Of a DNA stretch of 64,000 nucleotides, positions 48,508-57,341 are shown piece by piece (within the stretch, counting starts at the first letter, position 1; every line of letters begins with the position of its first letter). The DNA comes from Variovorax sp. (GTDB lineage Bacteria > Pseudomonadota > Gammaproteobacteria > Burkholderiales > Burkholderiaceae_C). The notes below the pieces were generated by a model, which was not told where the DNA came from, searched no databases, and saw nothing but the letters and a program-made list of their open reading frames with translations. The stretch is from assembly GCA_025352265.1 (NCBI GenBank), contig JANXTS010000055.1:1-64000 (forward strand), given 5' to 3'. The translations under genes and the position numbers were made by a program.

Positions 48508-48933
48508 ATGAAGAACCAACGTCTGTTTTCCGTGCTCACAGCCACGCTGCTGGGCATAGGCGGCTCAAATGCTATGGCGCAAGACAAGCCTGCGGCACCT
48601 GATCCATCCAAAGGCGCCCAGGGCAGCACGATCTCCCTGAAGAACGGGACGACCAATCCCCCGCAGCGTCCCGATGGCACTGCCCCCGTATCGCGAGACG
48701 CCATCAAGGACGAGACGCGCGCTGCGAACCGCGCGAAGACCATTCCAACGGGCGAAGCGAGCACGTTGGGCGCGCTGACCAAACAGCCCAACGAGGCGGC
48801 ACAGGCGACGGGCGACATGTCCCGCAAGGAAGTCAGCATGGCAGGACGCAAGACCAAGCCCGTGCGAGGCGACAAGGTGGAGCGTCCGGACTTGCCTACC
48901 AATCCAGCCGCAGGCGGCGGCACGCCCCAGTAG
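48508..48933 (+). CDS. Small exported hypothetical protein
   Basis: A 141-residue precursor with a signal peptide (MKNQRLFSVLTATLLGIGGS...AMA) and a hydrophilic, probably disordered mature part rich in Pro, Ala, Lys and Gly (TISLKNGTTNPPQRPDGTAP; KTKPVRGDKVERPDLP). No domain is recognised. It diverges from the clsB operon across ~200 bases and converges with the Spy/CpxP-like gene 34 bases away. Confidence 0.6.
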   Translation: MKNQRLFSVLTATLLGIGGSNAMAQDKPAAPDPSKGAQGSTISLKNGTTNPPQRPDGTAPVSRDAIKDETRAANRAKTIPTGEASTLGALTKQPNEAAQATGDMSRKEVSMAGRKTKPVRGDKVERPDLPTNPAAGGGTPQ

Positions 48934-48966
48934 TCTGCTAATCGATATGGGCTAAGCGTGGTCCGA

Positions 48967-49545
48967 TCAGCCTTTGGCAGGAGGAGGCGGACGATGGCCG
49001 TCCGGGCCTTCATGGCCGCCATGCGCACCGTGGCCCATGCGCGCCGTTTCGACATCGAACGTCTTCTGCTGATCCGGGCTCAGGCCTGTATAGAAGGTAC
49101 GCGTAGCTTCGGCACGCTTGGCGAACATTGCGGTGCGTTCGGTTTGGCGGGCTTGCATACGCTCGAGGCGTTGCGGCGTTGTCAATTTGGCGAAGTCGGC
49201 GCGGTCGGTCTCGTGCGACGGCGTGCCTGCCGGCGGCTGCGTCGATGCGGTGAAGCTGCTCCAGGCACCTTCTTGCGTGGGGCTGAGCTTCAGCTTTTCC
49301 TTCAGCGCCGCCAGGCGCTTAACCCGATGCGCCTGCCTATCGGCAAAACGCTTGGACGGGTCACCGCGGTCCATTCGGCGATGGTCGGCTGCGGGGCTGG
49401 CCTTGTCGACGGCAGCCTGAGCAACAGGCACTGCAGGTGCAGCGGTTGGCGCAGGCGGTGCCAGCTGCGCGAAGGCAGCCGAGGAGGCGAGGGTGGCGGT
49501 GGCCAGCAGGCTGGCAAAGAGAACGCGTTGGCGAAGTTTGATCAT
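48967..49545 (-). CDS. Spy/CpxP-type periplasmic LTXXQ protein
   Basis: A 192-residue protein: signal peptide RVLFASLLATATLASSAAFA, a Pro/Ala linker, and a helical LTXXQ-type domain (RVKRLAALKEKLKLSPTQEG; KLTTPQRLERMQARQTERTA; TRTFYTGLSPDQQKTFDVET), ending in a His/Gly-rich tail (MGHGAHGGHEGPDGHRPP). Family members are envelope-stress chaperones or metal-responsive periplasmic proteins; the His-rich tail hints at metal binding. AAGGAAG precedes the ATG at 49545; the longer open frame upstream is not used. Confidence 0.8.
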   Translation of the reverse strand: MIKLRQRVLFASLLATATLASSAAFAQLAPPAPTAAPAVPVAQAAVDKASPAADHRRMDRGDPSKRFADRQAHRVKRLAALKEKLKLSPTQEGAWSSFTASTQPPAGTPSHETDRADFAKLTTPQRLERMQARQTERTAMFAKRAEATRTFYTGLSPDQQKTFDVETARMGHGAHGGHEGPDGHRPPPPAKG

Positions 49546-49922
49546 GACGTTGCTTCCTTTTGAAGCCTGCGACCGAAGGGCAGCAGGTGAGGGCAAGTGT
49601 GGAGGCCGTCTGTGTAGCTTCCGTGAGCGCGGAGTTAGCTTGCGTAAAGTTCGATTGACAGAGTCGGGCGGCGTCTTCTGCGAGATGCTGACGAGGCGCA
49701 GCCGCGGCGCAACGCCATTGATTAGGTTTACGTGCATTTCGCCCATGAAAACGCCACGCTCTTCGGTTTGATGTTCGGCGACGAGATCACCGACAGAAGG
49801 CGCCCGCTGCAACAGCGCCGCCATCGTCTGAGCTCTAAATTAATTGGTCACGCGCCTACAGTGCAGATCGGACCACTGGCGAAGAATGACTTGTGCTGAA
49901 TCAACACTCACAGGGAATGCAC
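49546..49922. other. Non-coding gap between the Spy-like and ferritin-like genes
   Basis: About 377 bases. An open frame continues leftward from the Spy-like gene, but it has no homology and lacks a ribosome-binding site, so I leave it uncalled. The region must contain divergent promoters for the two flanking genes. No repeat or RNA is evident. Confidence 0.55.
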
Positions 49923-50744
49923 ATGCCAGCGTACGAAGCCGCTCAATGGGAAGCGGAAGATCTGGATTTCTCCCGCCTCGTGCTCGCCGACGTACACGAC
50001 GACGAAAACCTTTTCTATCTCACCAGTTGTGCCTCTTTCATTGAAAGCGGTTCCGATCTCTACACGCGCAACCTGATCGACTTCTTTCGTGGCGATGCGG
50101 AGGTTGCCGATTGGCTTCGTGAGCGCTGGGAGCCTGAAGAGTTGAAGCACGGACGTGCCTTGCGAGCCTATGTGCGGCACGTCTGGCCGGAGTTCGCGTG
50201 GCAGCCCGCCTTCGATGCTTTTCTGGGCGAGTACGCCACCTACTGCAAGGTCGAAATGCTGGCGCCGACCCGCGCGCTCGAATTGGCGGCGCGCTGCGTG
50301 GTCGAGACCGGCACGGCGACCTACTACGGCGCACTCGCCCAAAGCACAAAAGAGCCGTTGCTTCACGAGTTGGCGGCTCGCATCGCTGCCGACGAGGTCA
50401 GTCACTACAAGAGCTTCTATCGCTTCTTCAAGCGGTATCGGGTCCAGGAAGCGCCGGGCCGCGCGCGCGTGTTCGCGACGGTCGGCCGGCGCACGCTGGA
50501 ACTGAAGAGCGAAGACGCGGATTGTGCGATCAGACACGTGGTCAGGTCGCACATGCCCGCTCGTGCCGACGATCCGGCGTATCTTCAGCAGACCAGTGCG
50601 CGTATGAATGCGACCATTCGCCGCAACTTGCGGCCGGGCGCCACGCTCAAGATGCTGATGCGACCGCTGGAGCTGTCGCCGACCTTGCAGGCCATGGTGC
50701 AGTGGCCTATAGAGCAGTTCATGCAGCGCGTGTTCTTGCGCTAG
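49923..50744 (+). CDS. Ferritin-like (diiron) protein of unknown function
   Basis: A 273-residue helical protein with a probable diiron site: EELKHGRALR (ExxH-type), the helix ETGTATYYGALAQ, and DEVSHYKSFYRFFK (ExxH). This resembles ferritin-like proteins distantly related to acyl-ACP desaturases. Helices near 20-50 and 110-180 would supply the four-helix bundle; a basic C-terminal ~80 residues is of unknown role. I choose ATG 49923 (MPAYEAAQWEAED) with AGGGA six to seven bases upstream; a GTG at 49893 opens the frame earlier. No partner genes point to a substrate. Confidence 0.7.
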   Translation: MPAYEAAQWEAEDLDFSRLVLADVHDDENLFYLTSCASFIESGSDLYTRNLIDFFRGDAEVADWLRERWEPEELKHGRALRAYVRHVWPEFAWQPAFDAFLGEYATYCKVEMLAPTRALELAARCVVETGTATYYGALAQSTKEPLLHELAARIAADEVSHYKSFYRFFKRYRVQEAPGRARVFATVGRRTLELKSEDADCAIRHVVRSHMPARADDPAYLQQTSARMNATIRRNLRPGATLKMLMRPLELSPTLQAMVQWPIEQFMQRVFLR

Positions 50745-50766
50745 CGGTCCACCATGCAAGCCTGCA

Positions 50767-51501
50767 TCAAGGCAGGGCTTCGAGTTCCCAGGAGACGTTT
50801 TGCCACGCGATGCCGAAGCCGGGGGGCGAGATATGGTGCGCGCCTCGATTTCGCAATGCTTCGAGCGCCCATTCGGCGCCCGCCGCGACGCTGTCGATCA
50901 ACGGAACCGGCACTTGGCTTGCGATATCTGCGGCCATGCCGGCGAGCCCCGCTCCGCCGAGGATCACGGCCTGTGCCTTGAACCGATCGGCAGCCTGGCA
51001 GCAGGCTTCTGCCAATAGCTTGCGGGCACCGACCGGGTCGGCGGCAAGCTGCGCACCGGTGGGCGCAACAGTGTGGATGCCGGCCAGCGTTTGCCCGTGG
51101 CCGAGCGCATTGGCAAGTCGGGAGAGCATCGACCGCCAGCGGTCGCCGCCTGTCACGATGGCGAAGCGCCCGTGCCACGCGGCCGCCGTGAAAGCCGCCT
51201 CGGCCAGGCCGCTCACCGGCACGCCGGCGCCATCGCGCAACGCAAACAGGCCGGGATCGCCGAAACAGCCGATGAGCACCGCGTCGGGCTTGAGCCCTTG
51301 CGCCTGCGCAACCGCCCAGCTGTCGAGCACCGCGTGGTTGCCGACCGCGTAGCTGGCTTCGTCCGAGATGTAGGGTGCGCCGAAGCGCGCCGTCAACGTG
51401 TGCACCGACAAGGCCGGGCCGGCGGCGGCTTGCACGTGGTGCTGCAGGAGCGCGGTGACGGAGGCCGAGATGTTCGGGTTGATGACGAGCAGGCTGGGCA
51501 T
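50767..51501 (-). CDS. Aspartate/glutamate/hydantoin racemase family protein
   Basis: A 244-residue protein of the Asp/Glu racemase fold: MPSLLVINPNISASVTALLQ at the start, DAVLIGCFGDPGLFALRDG (first catalytic Cys) and QAVILGGAGLAGMAADIASQ. The second catalytic Cys expected in the C-terminal half, where it normally follows the ILGGA block, reads Gly-Gly-Ala-Gly here. It lies 10 bases after the last ABC permease gene on the same strand, so it is part of that operon. Substrate uncertain: amino acid or hydantoin. Confidence 0.75.
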   Translation of the reverse strand: MPSLLVINPNISASVTALLQHHVQAAAGPALSVHTLTARFGAPYISDEASYAVGNHAVLDSWAVAQAQGLKPDAVLIGCFGDPGLFALRDGAGVPVSGLAEAAFTAAAWHGRFAIVTGGDRWRSMLSRLANALGHGQTLAGIHTVAPTGAQLAADPVGARKLLAEACCQAADRFKAQAVILGGAGLAGMAADIASQVPVPLIDSVAAGAEWALEALRNRGAHHISPPGFGIAWQNVSWELEALP

Positions 51502-51511
51502 CGCGTGTTGC

Positions 51512-52402
51512 TCAACGCGGCCGTGCGGCACGACGGCGTAGCAAGGCGGCCGAGCCAAGGGCAATCGCCATGACGCCGAACGACACGATGGTGGTCACCG
51601 TGCCGAGCGCGTAGATCGACGGCGTGGTCACTGTCGAGGTCAAGCCCTGCAGCTCGAGCGGCAGCGTGTTGACGTCGCCGATGGCCTGCGAGGTGCGCGC
51701 GATTTCGTCCCAGCTGAGCGTGAAGCCGAACATGCCGATGCCGACAATCGAAGGGCCGATCAGCGGGAGCACGACGAACCTGAAGGCTTGCCATGGCGTG
51801 GCGCCGAGGTCGCGCGCGGCTTCCTCATACGCCGGGTTGAAGCGGTTGAACACGGCGAACATGATGAGAAGGCCGAAGGGCAAGGTCCACGTCAGATGCG
51901 CGCCGAGCGCAGAGGTAAAGAGGCCGAGCGCTGTGCCGTAACTTTCGAGCATTTCGGTCGCACCCATGGCCGTGAGCGCCTCCTTGATGCCGCTGTCGAT
52001 CAGTCGAAATTGCAGGCCGATGCCGAGCGAAATGATGATCGACGGCATGATCAAGCTCGCCACCGTGATGAAGAAAAGCGCGTTGCTGCCAGTGAGCTTC
52101 TTCCGGAACGCTAGGCCGGCCAGTACCGAGAGCACGACGGTGAAAGCCATGACGACGGCGCCGAGTGCCAGTGAACGCCTGAAAGCTGCGCCGATGTCTA
52201 CCGTGCCCAAGCCCTCGGCCAGTTTGTAGAACCAGTGCAAAGAGACGCCGCGCAGTGGGAACGTCAACCCGCCTCCGGGGCCCTGGAAACTGAGCACGAA
52301 GATCGTGATCATCGGGCCGTATAGAAAAATGACGAAGAGGGTGAAGACGATCGCCAGCGGCCAGAAGCCGGGGGAGCGTTGTTCGCCTATGCGGTTGCTC
52401 AT
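51512..52402 (-). CDS. ABC transporter permease (PotC-like)
   Basis: A 296-residue inner-membrane permease with six predicted helices (LAIVFTLFVIFLYGPMITIF; LALGAVVMAFTVVLSVLAGL; ALGTVTTIVSFGVMAIALGS) and the EAA-type cytoplasmic loop EEAARDLGATPWQAFRFVVL. It matches the PotC subunit of polyamine/opine-type importers. The start is 4 bases after the stop of the PotB-like gene. Confidence 0.92.
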   Translation of the reverse strand: MSNRIGEQRSPGFWPLAIVFTLFVIFLYGPMITIFVLSFQGPGGGLTFPLRGVSLHWFYKLAEGLGTVDIGAAFRRSLALGAVVMAFTVVLSVLAGLAFRKKLTGSNALFFITVASLIMPSIIISLGIGLQFRLIDSGIKEALTAMGATEMLESYGTALGLFTSALGAHLTWTLPFGLLIMFAVFNRFNPAYEEAARDLGATPWQAFRFVVLPLIGPSIVGIGMFGFTLSWDEIARTSQAIGDVNTLPLELQGLTSTVTTPSIYALGTVTTIVSFGVMAIALGSAALLRRRAARPR

Positions 52403-52406
52403 AGCG

Positions 52407-53324
52407 TCAAAGCTCCTTCCTGATGTCGACGAGCCGGGTCAGGCTCCAGATGATCATCAGTACGACGGCCAACAGGATCATCGCGTTGGCTGCGGCGAGC
52501 GGGAATTGCAGGTACGAGGTCTGAACCTGGATGATCTTGCCGATGGAGGCGATCTGCTGGCCGCCCATCACGCCGATGGTGACGAAGTCGCCCATCACGA
52601 TGGTGATCACGAAGATGGAGCCGATCAAAATGCCGGTGCGCGACAGCGGGACGATCACGTTCCACAGGGTCTGCCAGCCGGACGCGCCGGAGTCGCTGGC
52701 GGCTTCGAGCAGGCTGCGGTCGATGCGCATCATGCTGTTGAAGATCGGCACGATCATGAACATCGTGTAGAGGTGCACGAATGCGAGCACCACCGAGAAA
52801 TCGGAGAACAGCAACCACTCGATCGGGTCGTGGACCACGCCCAGACTTATCAAGCCCTGGTTGACCAGCCCGTTGCGACCCAGCAGCGGAACCCAAGAGA
52901 TCATGCGGATGACGTTGGAGGTCCAGAAAGGCACCGTGCACAGAACGAAAAGCACCGTCTGCATCGTCGACGAACGCACGTGGAACGCCAGAAAGTAAGC
53001 GACCGAAAAACCGATGAGCAACGTGATGCCCCAGACCAGCAGACAGAACTTGAGCGTGCTGATGTAAGTGCTGAGCGTGACGCAAAAGTCACCGTTGTCG
53101 GTGAGGTGCGTGCAGCCTTCGAAGATGCCGATGTAGTTGCGAATCGAGATCGCAGGAATAAGCTCGTATTCGTTGAAGTTCCATAAGCTGACCATCGCGA
53201 CCAGCGCCAACGGAATCAAGAAGAAGAGCAGGAACACCAGCGCGAACGGCGCCGCCTGCCACCACGCCTTCACGGTGTGGCTGGGCAGGGACGCGGCGTG
53301 ACCGGAAGTTGCTGGTGCGCTCAT
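52407..53324 (-). CDS. ABC transporter permease (PotB-like)
   Basis: A 305-residue permease beginning MSAPATSGHAASLPSHTVKA, then helices such as APFALVFLLFFLIPLALVAM and LLVWGITLLIGFSVAYFLAF; the EAA loop is EAASDSGASGWQTLWNVIVP. It pairs with the PotC-like permease next to it to form the channel. Confidence 0.92.
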   Translation of the reverse strand: MSAPATSGHAASLPSHTVKAWWQAAPFALVFLLFFLIPLALVAMVSLWNFNEYELIPAISIRNYIGIFEGCTHLTDNGDFCVTLSTYISTLKFCLLVWGITLLIGFSVAYFLAFHVRSSTMQTVLFVLCTVPFWTSNVIRMISWVPLLGRNGLVNQGLISLGVVHDPIEWLLFSDFSVVLAFVHLYTMFMIVPIFNSMMRIDRSLLEAASDSGASGWQTLWNVIVPLSRTGILIGSIFVITIVMGDFVTIGVMGGQQIASIGKIIQVQTSYLQFPLAAANAMILLAVVLMIIWSLTRLVDIRKEL

Positions 53325-53369
53325 GAATCAATGTTGGAAGAGGAGTGTTCCTGAGGCGAGCAACAGTGT

Positions 53370-54653
53370 TCAGGCTGCTACGAATTCGTTCCACTTCTTG
53401 ACCATGTACTCGTTCTCGTCCATCACCGCGTTCCAGCAGGCGATGCCGCCCATGCGTTCTTCATAACTGCCGCCGTCGCGGATTGCGCCGGTCTTGGCCA
53501 GCACGTCGCCGTTCGGGCTCTTGATGTCTTGCGGGGCGGGCTTGCCTTCCATCCAATAGGCCCACTCGTAGCCTTCCATCTTGGCTTTGGCGGTGTCGAG
53601 CACGGCGCTGTAATAGCCCTGGCGATTGAGGTATGCACCGGCCCAGCCGTCGAGGAACCAGTTGATGAACTCGTAGGCGCCGTCGAGCTTCTTGCCGCTC
53701 AGGGTGGCCGGCAAACCGAAGCCGGCAGCCCAGGCGCGATAGCCTTCTTTCAGTGGCTGGAAGTTGCAGGCGATGCCCTTGGTGCGCACTGCCGTGACGG
53801 CCGGCGACCACATCGACTGGATAACGACTTCGCCCGAGGCCATCAGGTTGACCGATTCGTTGAAGTCCTTCCACAGCGCGCGGAACTGGCCGGCCTTCTT
53901 GGCTTCGATCAGCGTCTTGATGGTCAGGTCGATCTCGGCCTTGGTCATGTTGCCCTTGTCGGCGTACTTGTGGATGCCCTTGGCTTCGACCACCATGGCG
54001 GCGTCCATGATGCCGATCGACGGAATGTTGAGGATGGCGGCCTTGCCCTTGAATTCGGGGTTGAGCAACTCGGCCCACGACGTGATCGGGCGCTTGATGA
54101 GGTCGGGGCGAATGCCCAGCGTGTCGGCGTTGTAGACGGTCGGGATCAACGACATGAATTGCGTGGGCGTGGTCGAGAATTTCTTCGACTTTTCGCTTTC
54201 AAGGTAGATCACCTTCTTGGGTGCGGTGCCCTGGTCGCCGACCTTCTTGCCGCCCACTTCGCCCTTGGTGAAGAGCGCTGTGATTTTGTCGGCGTTCTTG
54301 ATCTTCTTGACGTCGATGCCCTTTAGGTTGCCAGTCGGCACGATCTTCTTGAGCGAGAAGAATTCGGTGTCGATCAGGTCGAAGCTGTTGGGCGCGGTCA
54401 CGGCGCGCTTGGTTACGTCGTCGGTGGTCACGGCCACGTACTGGATCTCGATGCCGGTGTCGGCCTTGAACTGCTCGCCGATGGCCTTGTCCTGGTTGAC
54501 TGCCGTACCGAGGTAGCGCAAGACGATTTTTTCCTGTGCATTCACGAAGGGCGCGACGCCCGCAGCGAGGATGCCGGCCATGCCCGCGCCGCCTTGCAGC
54601 AGGACGCGGCGCTTGACGCCATTGGCAGAAGAATCGTCGATAGGGTCGGACAT
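53370..54653 (-). CDS. Polyamine-type ABC transporter substrate-binding protein
   Basis: A 427-residue periplasmic binding protein of the PotD/PotF class. It has a twin-arginine-like signal (VKRRVLLQGGAGMAGILAAG), then IVLRYLGTAVNQDKAIGEQF, TWAELLNPEFKGKAAI-type hinge region (ITSWAELLNPEFKGKAAILN) and a C-terminal DENEYMVKKWNEFVAA. The Tat-like signal suggests export in folded form. The real start is ATG 54653 (MSDPIDDSSANG), with AAGG upstream; the frame beyond it is shadow. Ligand unknown; a linear amine or amino acid is most likely. Confidence 0.9.
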   Translation of the reverse strand: MSDPIDDSSANGVKRRVLLQGGAGMAGILAAGVAPFVNAQEKIVLRYLGTAVNQDKAIGEQFKADTGIEIQYVAVTTDDVTKRAVTAPNSFDLIDTEFFSLKKIVPTGNLKGIDVKKIKNADKITALFTKGEVGGKKVGDQGTAPKKVIYLESEKSKKFSTTPTQFMSLIPTVYNADTLGIRPDLIKRPITSWAELLNPEFKGKAAILNIPSIGIMDAAMVVEAKGIHKYADKGNMTKAEIDLTIKTLIEAKKAGQFRALWKDFNESVNLMASGEVVIQSMWSPAVTAVRTKGIACNFQPLKEGYRAWAAGFGLPATLSGKKLDGAYEFINWFLDGWAGAYLNRQGYYSAVLDTAKAKMEGYEWAYWMEGKPAPQDIKSPNGDVLAKTGAIRDGGSYEERMGGIACWNAVMDENEYMVKKWNEFVAA

Positions 54654-54717
54654 GAGGAGGCCTTCAGGTTTGTGGTTTGAGAGAAAGGGATCGGAAGGAA
54701 TCGAAAGGGGTGTTTCG

Positions 54718-55848
54718 TCAGGCCGGAATGACCGCCAAAACTTCGGTCGCATCGCGGACGACCGGTGCCGCGCTCGATGAATGTGGTGGTGCTCCGCGTT
54801 CCAACGGCCGCCTGACGCCGGAGCCGAGAACCCGTGCATCGGCTTCGTGCCACGAAAGAGTGACCTGTTCGCCCTGTGCATAGGGCCGGGCCAGAAAGGG
54901 TGCTTCGCTCAGCAGCACCGACACGGCCTTGCGGCCCGGCGCGCCCTGTAGCAATTCCAGGCCGAGCAGCACATAGGTGCCCTGGTATTCAACATCGGTA
55001 ATCTGCGCGGCCACCGAGCCGGCACCTTTGGCGGGTTCGGTGGCCGGCGTGATCAGCATGTGGTCGTTACGCACCGCGATCGGGCCGTTCGGCGTGTCGA
55101 TCACGTTGTGGCCGCCCATGAAGCGCGCGACGAATTCGCTGGCCGGGTGGTTGTAGACCTCGTGCGGTGAGCCCACCTGTTCGATCAGCCCGTGATTCAT
55201 GACCACCATGGTGTCGGCCAGCGCCATCGCCTCTTCCTGCGAGTGCGTGACGTGGATGAAGGTCAGGCCCAGCTGCTTTTGCCAGCGACGCAGCTCGGCG
55301 CGCATCTGGATTCGGAGGAAAGGGTCGAGCGCCGACAGCGGCTCGTCGAGCAGCAGCACGCGCGGTTCGGTGATGAGGGCGCGCGCCAGCGCCACGCGCT
55401 GTTGCTGGCCACCGGAGAGTTCGGCCGGCTTGCGTTCGGCCAGATGTCCCATGGCCACGCGTTCCAGCAGGTCACGCGCCTGCTTGTGACGCTCGACCTT
55501 GCGGACGCCTTTCATCTTCAGGCTGAAGGCGACGTTGTCGAGCGCGGAGAGATGCGGAAAGAGCGCAAAGCTCTGGAACATCATGGCCGTGCCGCGGGCT
55601 GCGGCGGGCAAGTCGGTGATGTTGCGGTTGTCGAGCAGGATGTCGCCGCTCGACACCGACTCGTGGCCGGCAATCATGCGCAAAGTCGTGCTCTTGCCGC
55701 AGCCTGAAGGGCCGAGCAGACAGCAGTAGCTTCCGCTGGCGATGCGCAGATTGATCTGGTCGACGGCCGCAGGCGTGCCAACAGCGTATTGCTTGGTCAG
55801 CGAGACGACTTCGACAGCCGCGGGCGGCAGGGCAGTGACAGCATCCAT
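54718..55848 (-). CDS. ABC transporter ATP-binding protein (PotA-like)
   Basis: A 376-residue ATPase with Walker A LLGPSGCGKSTTLRMIAG, Q-loop TAMMFQSFALFPHLSALDNV, signature LSGGQQQRVALARALI, Walker B RVLLLDEPLSALD and the H-loop THSQEEAMALAD; a C-terminal TOBE-like beta domain (IAVRNDHMLITPAT; EQVTLSWHEADARVLG) follows. It powers the importer and heads the five-gene operon ATPase, binding protein, two permeases, racemase. Confidence 0.94.
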   Translation of the reverse strand: MDAVTALPPAAVEVVSLTKQYAVGTPAAVDQINLRIASGSYCCLLGPSGCGKSTTLRMIAGHESVSSGDILLDNRNITDLPAAARGTAMMFQSFALFPHLSALDNVAFSLKMKGVRKVERHKQARDLLERVAMGHLAERKPAELSGGQQQRVALARALITEPRVLLLDEPLSALDPFLRIQMRAELRRWQKQLGLTFIHVTHSQEEAMALADTMVVMNHGLIEQVGSPHEVYNHPASEFVARFMGGHNVIDTPNGPIAVRNDHMLITPATEPAKGAGSVAAQITDVEYQGTYVLLGLELLQGAPGRKAVSVLLSEAPFLARPYAQGEQVTLSWHEADARVLGSGVRRPLERGAPPHSSSAAPVVRDATEVLAVIPA

Positions 55849-55968
55849 GTGATGCGGTTGTGCAAGACATGTGCCAGTCGTGCGAACGCTCTAGCGCACT
55901 TTAGTGGTGCGATGTCTGGTTCGGCAAGATCTTGGTCAGCGTAGAAATGGGGCGCGTGTGCGGATTTG

Positions 55969-55988
55969 AAAATCCGCAATCCGATTGG
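55969..55988. repeat. Perfect inverted repeat TGCGGATT-TGAA-AATCCGCA
   Basis: An 8-bp palindrome with a 4-base loop in the gap between the GT51 transglycosylase stop and the ABC operon start. No T-run follows on either strand, so an operator for the ABC operon, 120 bases downstream of it, is as likely as a weak terminator. Confidence 0.5.
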
Positions 55989-56045
55989 TGGCTGAAGTGA
56001 TGGATGTCTGAACCCATGCACTCAACGACCCGATCGGCACTCAAA

Positions 56046-57311
56046 TCAGGGCGGTGCGAACTTGGCCGCGGCAACGTTTTTGAGCAGCGCATCGCGCTGA
56101 AAACGGGTCACGCCGCGCACCCCTTCGGCGACCCACTTGGCGCGGGTGGCGTCGATGCTGCCGTCGCGTTGCCATTTCTCGACAGCGACCTGCGGGTTGT
56201 TGAGCATCGCGGCCATCCAGACGGCCTGCGCCGGTTCTAGCTTGGCGGCGCTGCGCTTGAAGTAGCGCCTGGCGGCAGAGTCGGCACCGCAAAGGTCTGT
56301 GCCCCATGGCGCGTTGTCGAGGTACAGCTGCAGGATGCGCGCCTTGCCAAGGGTCTGTTCCATCTCGACTGCGTAGAGCAGTTCGCGCAGCTTGCGCTCG
56401 GCGGTGCGGTCGCTGCCGGTGACAAGGAGCCGGGCCAGCTGCTGCGTCAGGGTGCTGCCGCCGCGCTCTACATGGCCGCTCTTCTGGTTGCTATCGATCG
56501 AGGCGGTGAGCTCGGTCAGGTCGTAGCCGGTGTGGGTGAAGAAGCGCTGGTCTTCGGCGGCGATGACGGCGCGTGCCAGCCAGCTGTCGTTGCTCAGTTT
56601 GGCGGGCGCGCCGCAACTGGTGCGGGCGCCGAGCATCGCCTCGGTGCCGAGCCCTTCGACGGTGAACTGCGCGATGCGCGGCTGCAGCGCGAAGGTGCCG
56701 GCCGGCAGGTTGAACTGGCCGCGCATGGCCACGGTGCCGCCGATGCGGGCGCGTTGCAACTCAGGCAACGTGGGTGCGAGTACCGCGTACCAGAGTGCGA
56801 TGGGCGCGTCGGGCAGATCGACGTTGACAGGCAGTGATTTGGGTGTGAGTCGGCCGTCCCAGTTGCCACGCAGGAGGGTAGCTCCGGCGGCAGCTGCATT
56901 GGCTGCAGGCGCCGCCTCGAGCGTGCCGGCCAGCGCGTTGCCGTCGCGACGCACGGTGGCGGTCAAGCGGTCCAACCGGATCGGTACCGAGCCGAGCGAC
57001 GGTACCGATGCAATGCATGGAGCGCAGCGCAACTCGAGTGCGCCGACGCTGTCGTTCCAGGCGAAACGCACGGTGCCGAAGCGCGTGTCGAGCGAGCGGC
57101 CGTCGAGCCACGGCGCAAACCACGGCGACGTGGCCACGCGAATGGCCGACGGCACGCCGACATCGAAGTCGACCGGGCCGAGCTTGATGCGCGTCTGCCA
57201 CTCGCCGGCTGCCGGTGCCAGGGTCAAGCGCCCGATCAACGCTGCCGCCACACAGGTGGTGATCACAAGGGCCAGTAGCCCGAACAGCACGAAATGCACG
57301 GTCTTCTTCAC
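56046..57311 (-). CDS. Membrane-anchored GT51 peptidoglycan transglycosylase domain protein
   Basis: A 421-residue protein. One N-terminal membrane helix (VHFVLFGLLALVITTCVAAA), a ~210-residue non-catalytic region, and a GT51 domain from ~235: AVIAAEDQRFFTHTGYDL (catalytic Glu), ERGGSTLTQQLARLLV, EMEQTLGKARILQLYLDNAP, ARRYFKRSAAKLEPAQAVWM. There is no transpeptidase domain, so it only polymerises glycan strands, unlike class A PBPs; it is also larger than MtgA because of the added middle region. It is the last gene of the leftward exosortase cluster, 30 bases after the EpsI-like gene. Confidence 0.85.
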   Translation of the reverse strand: MKKTVHFVLFGLLALVITTCVAAALIGRLTLAPAAGEWQTRIKLGPVDFDVGVPSAIRVATSPWFAPWLDGRSLDTRFGTVRFAWNDSVGALELRCAPCIASVPSLGSVPIRLDRLTATVRRDGNALAGTLEAAPAANAAAAGATLLRGNWDGRLTPKSLPVNVDLPDAPIALWYAVLAPTLPELQRARIGGTVAMRGQFNLPAGTFALQPRIAQFTVEGLGTEAMLGARTSCGAPAKLSNDSWLARAVIAAEDQRFFTHTGYDLTELTASIDSNQKSGHVERGGSTLTQQLARLLVTGSDRTAERKLRELLYAVEMEQTLGKARILQLYLDNAPWGTDLCGADSAARRYFKRSAAKLEPAQAVWMAAMLNNPQVAVEKWQRDGSIDATRAKWVAEGVRGVTRFQRDALLKNVAAAKFAPP

Positions 57312-57341
57312 GGTTTTTCCGCCCTCTCTTATTCGATATCG

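Noticed and set aside
49546-49824. N-terminal extension of the Spy/CpxP-like gene
   Set aside because: The signal peptide starts at 49545 with a good Shine-Dalgarno; the upstream 93 codons have no similarity.
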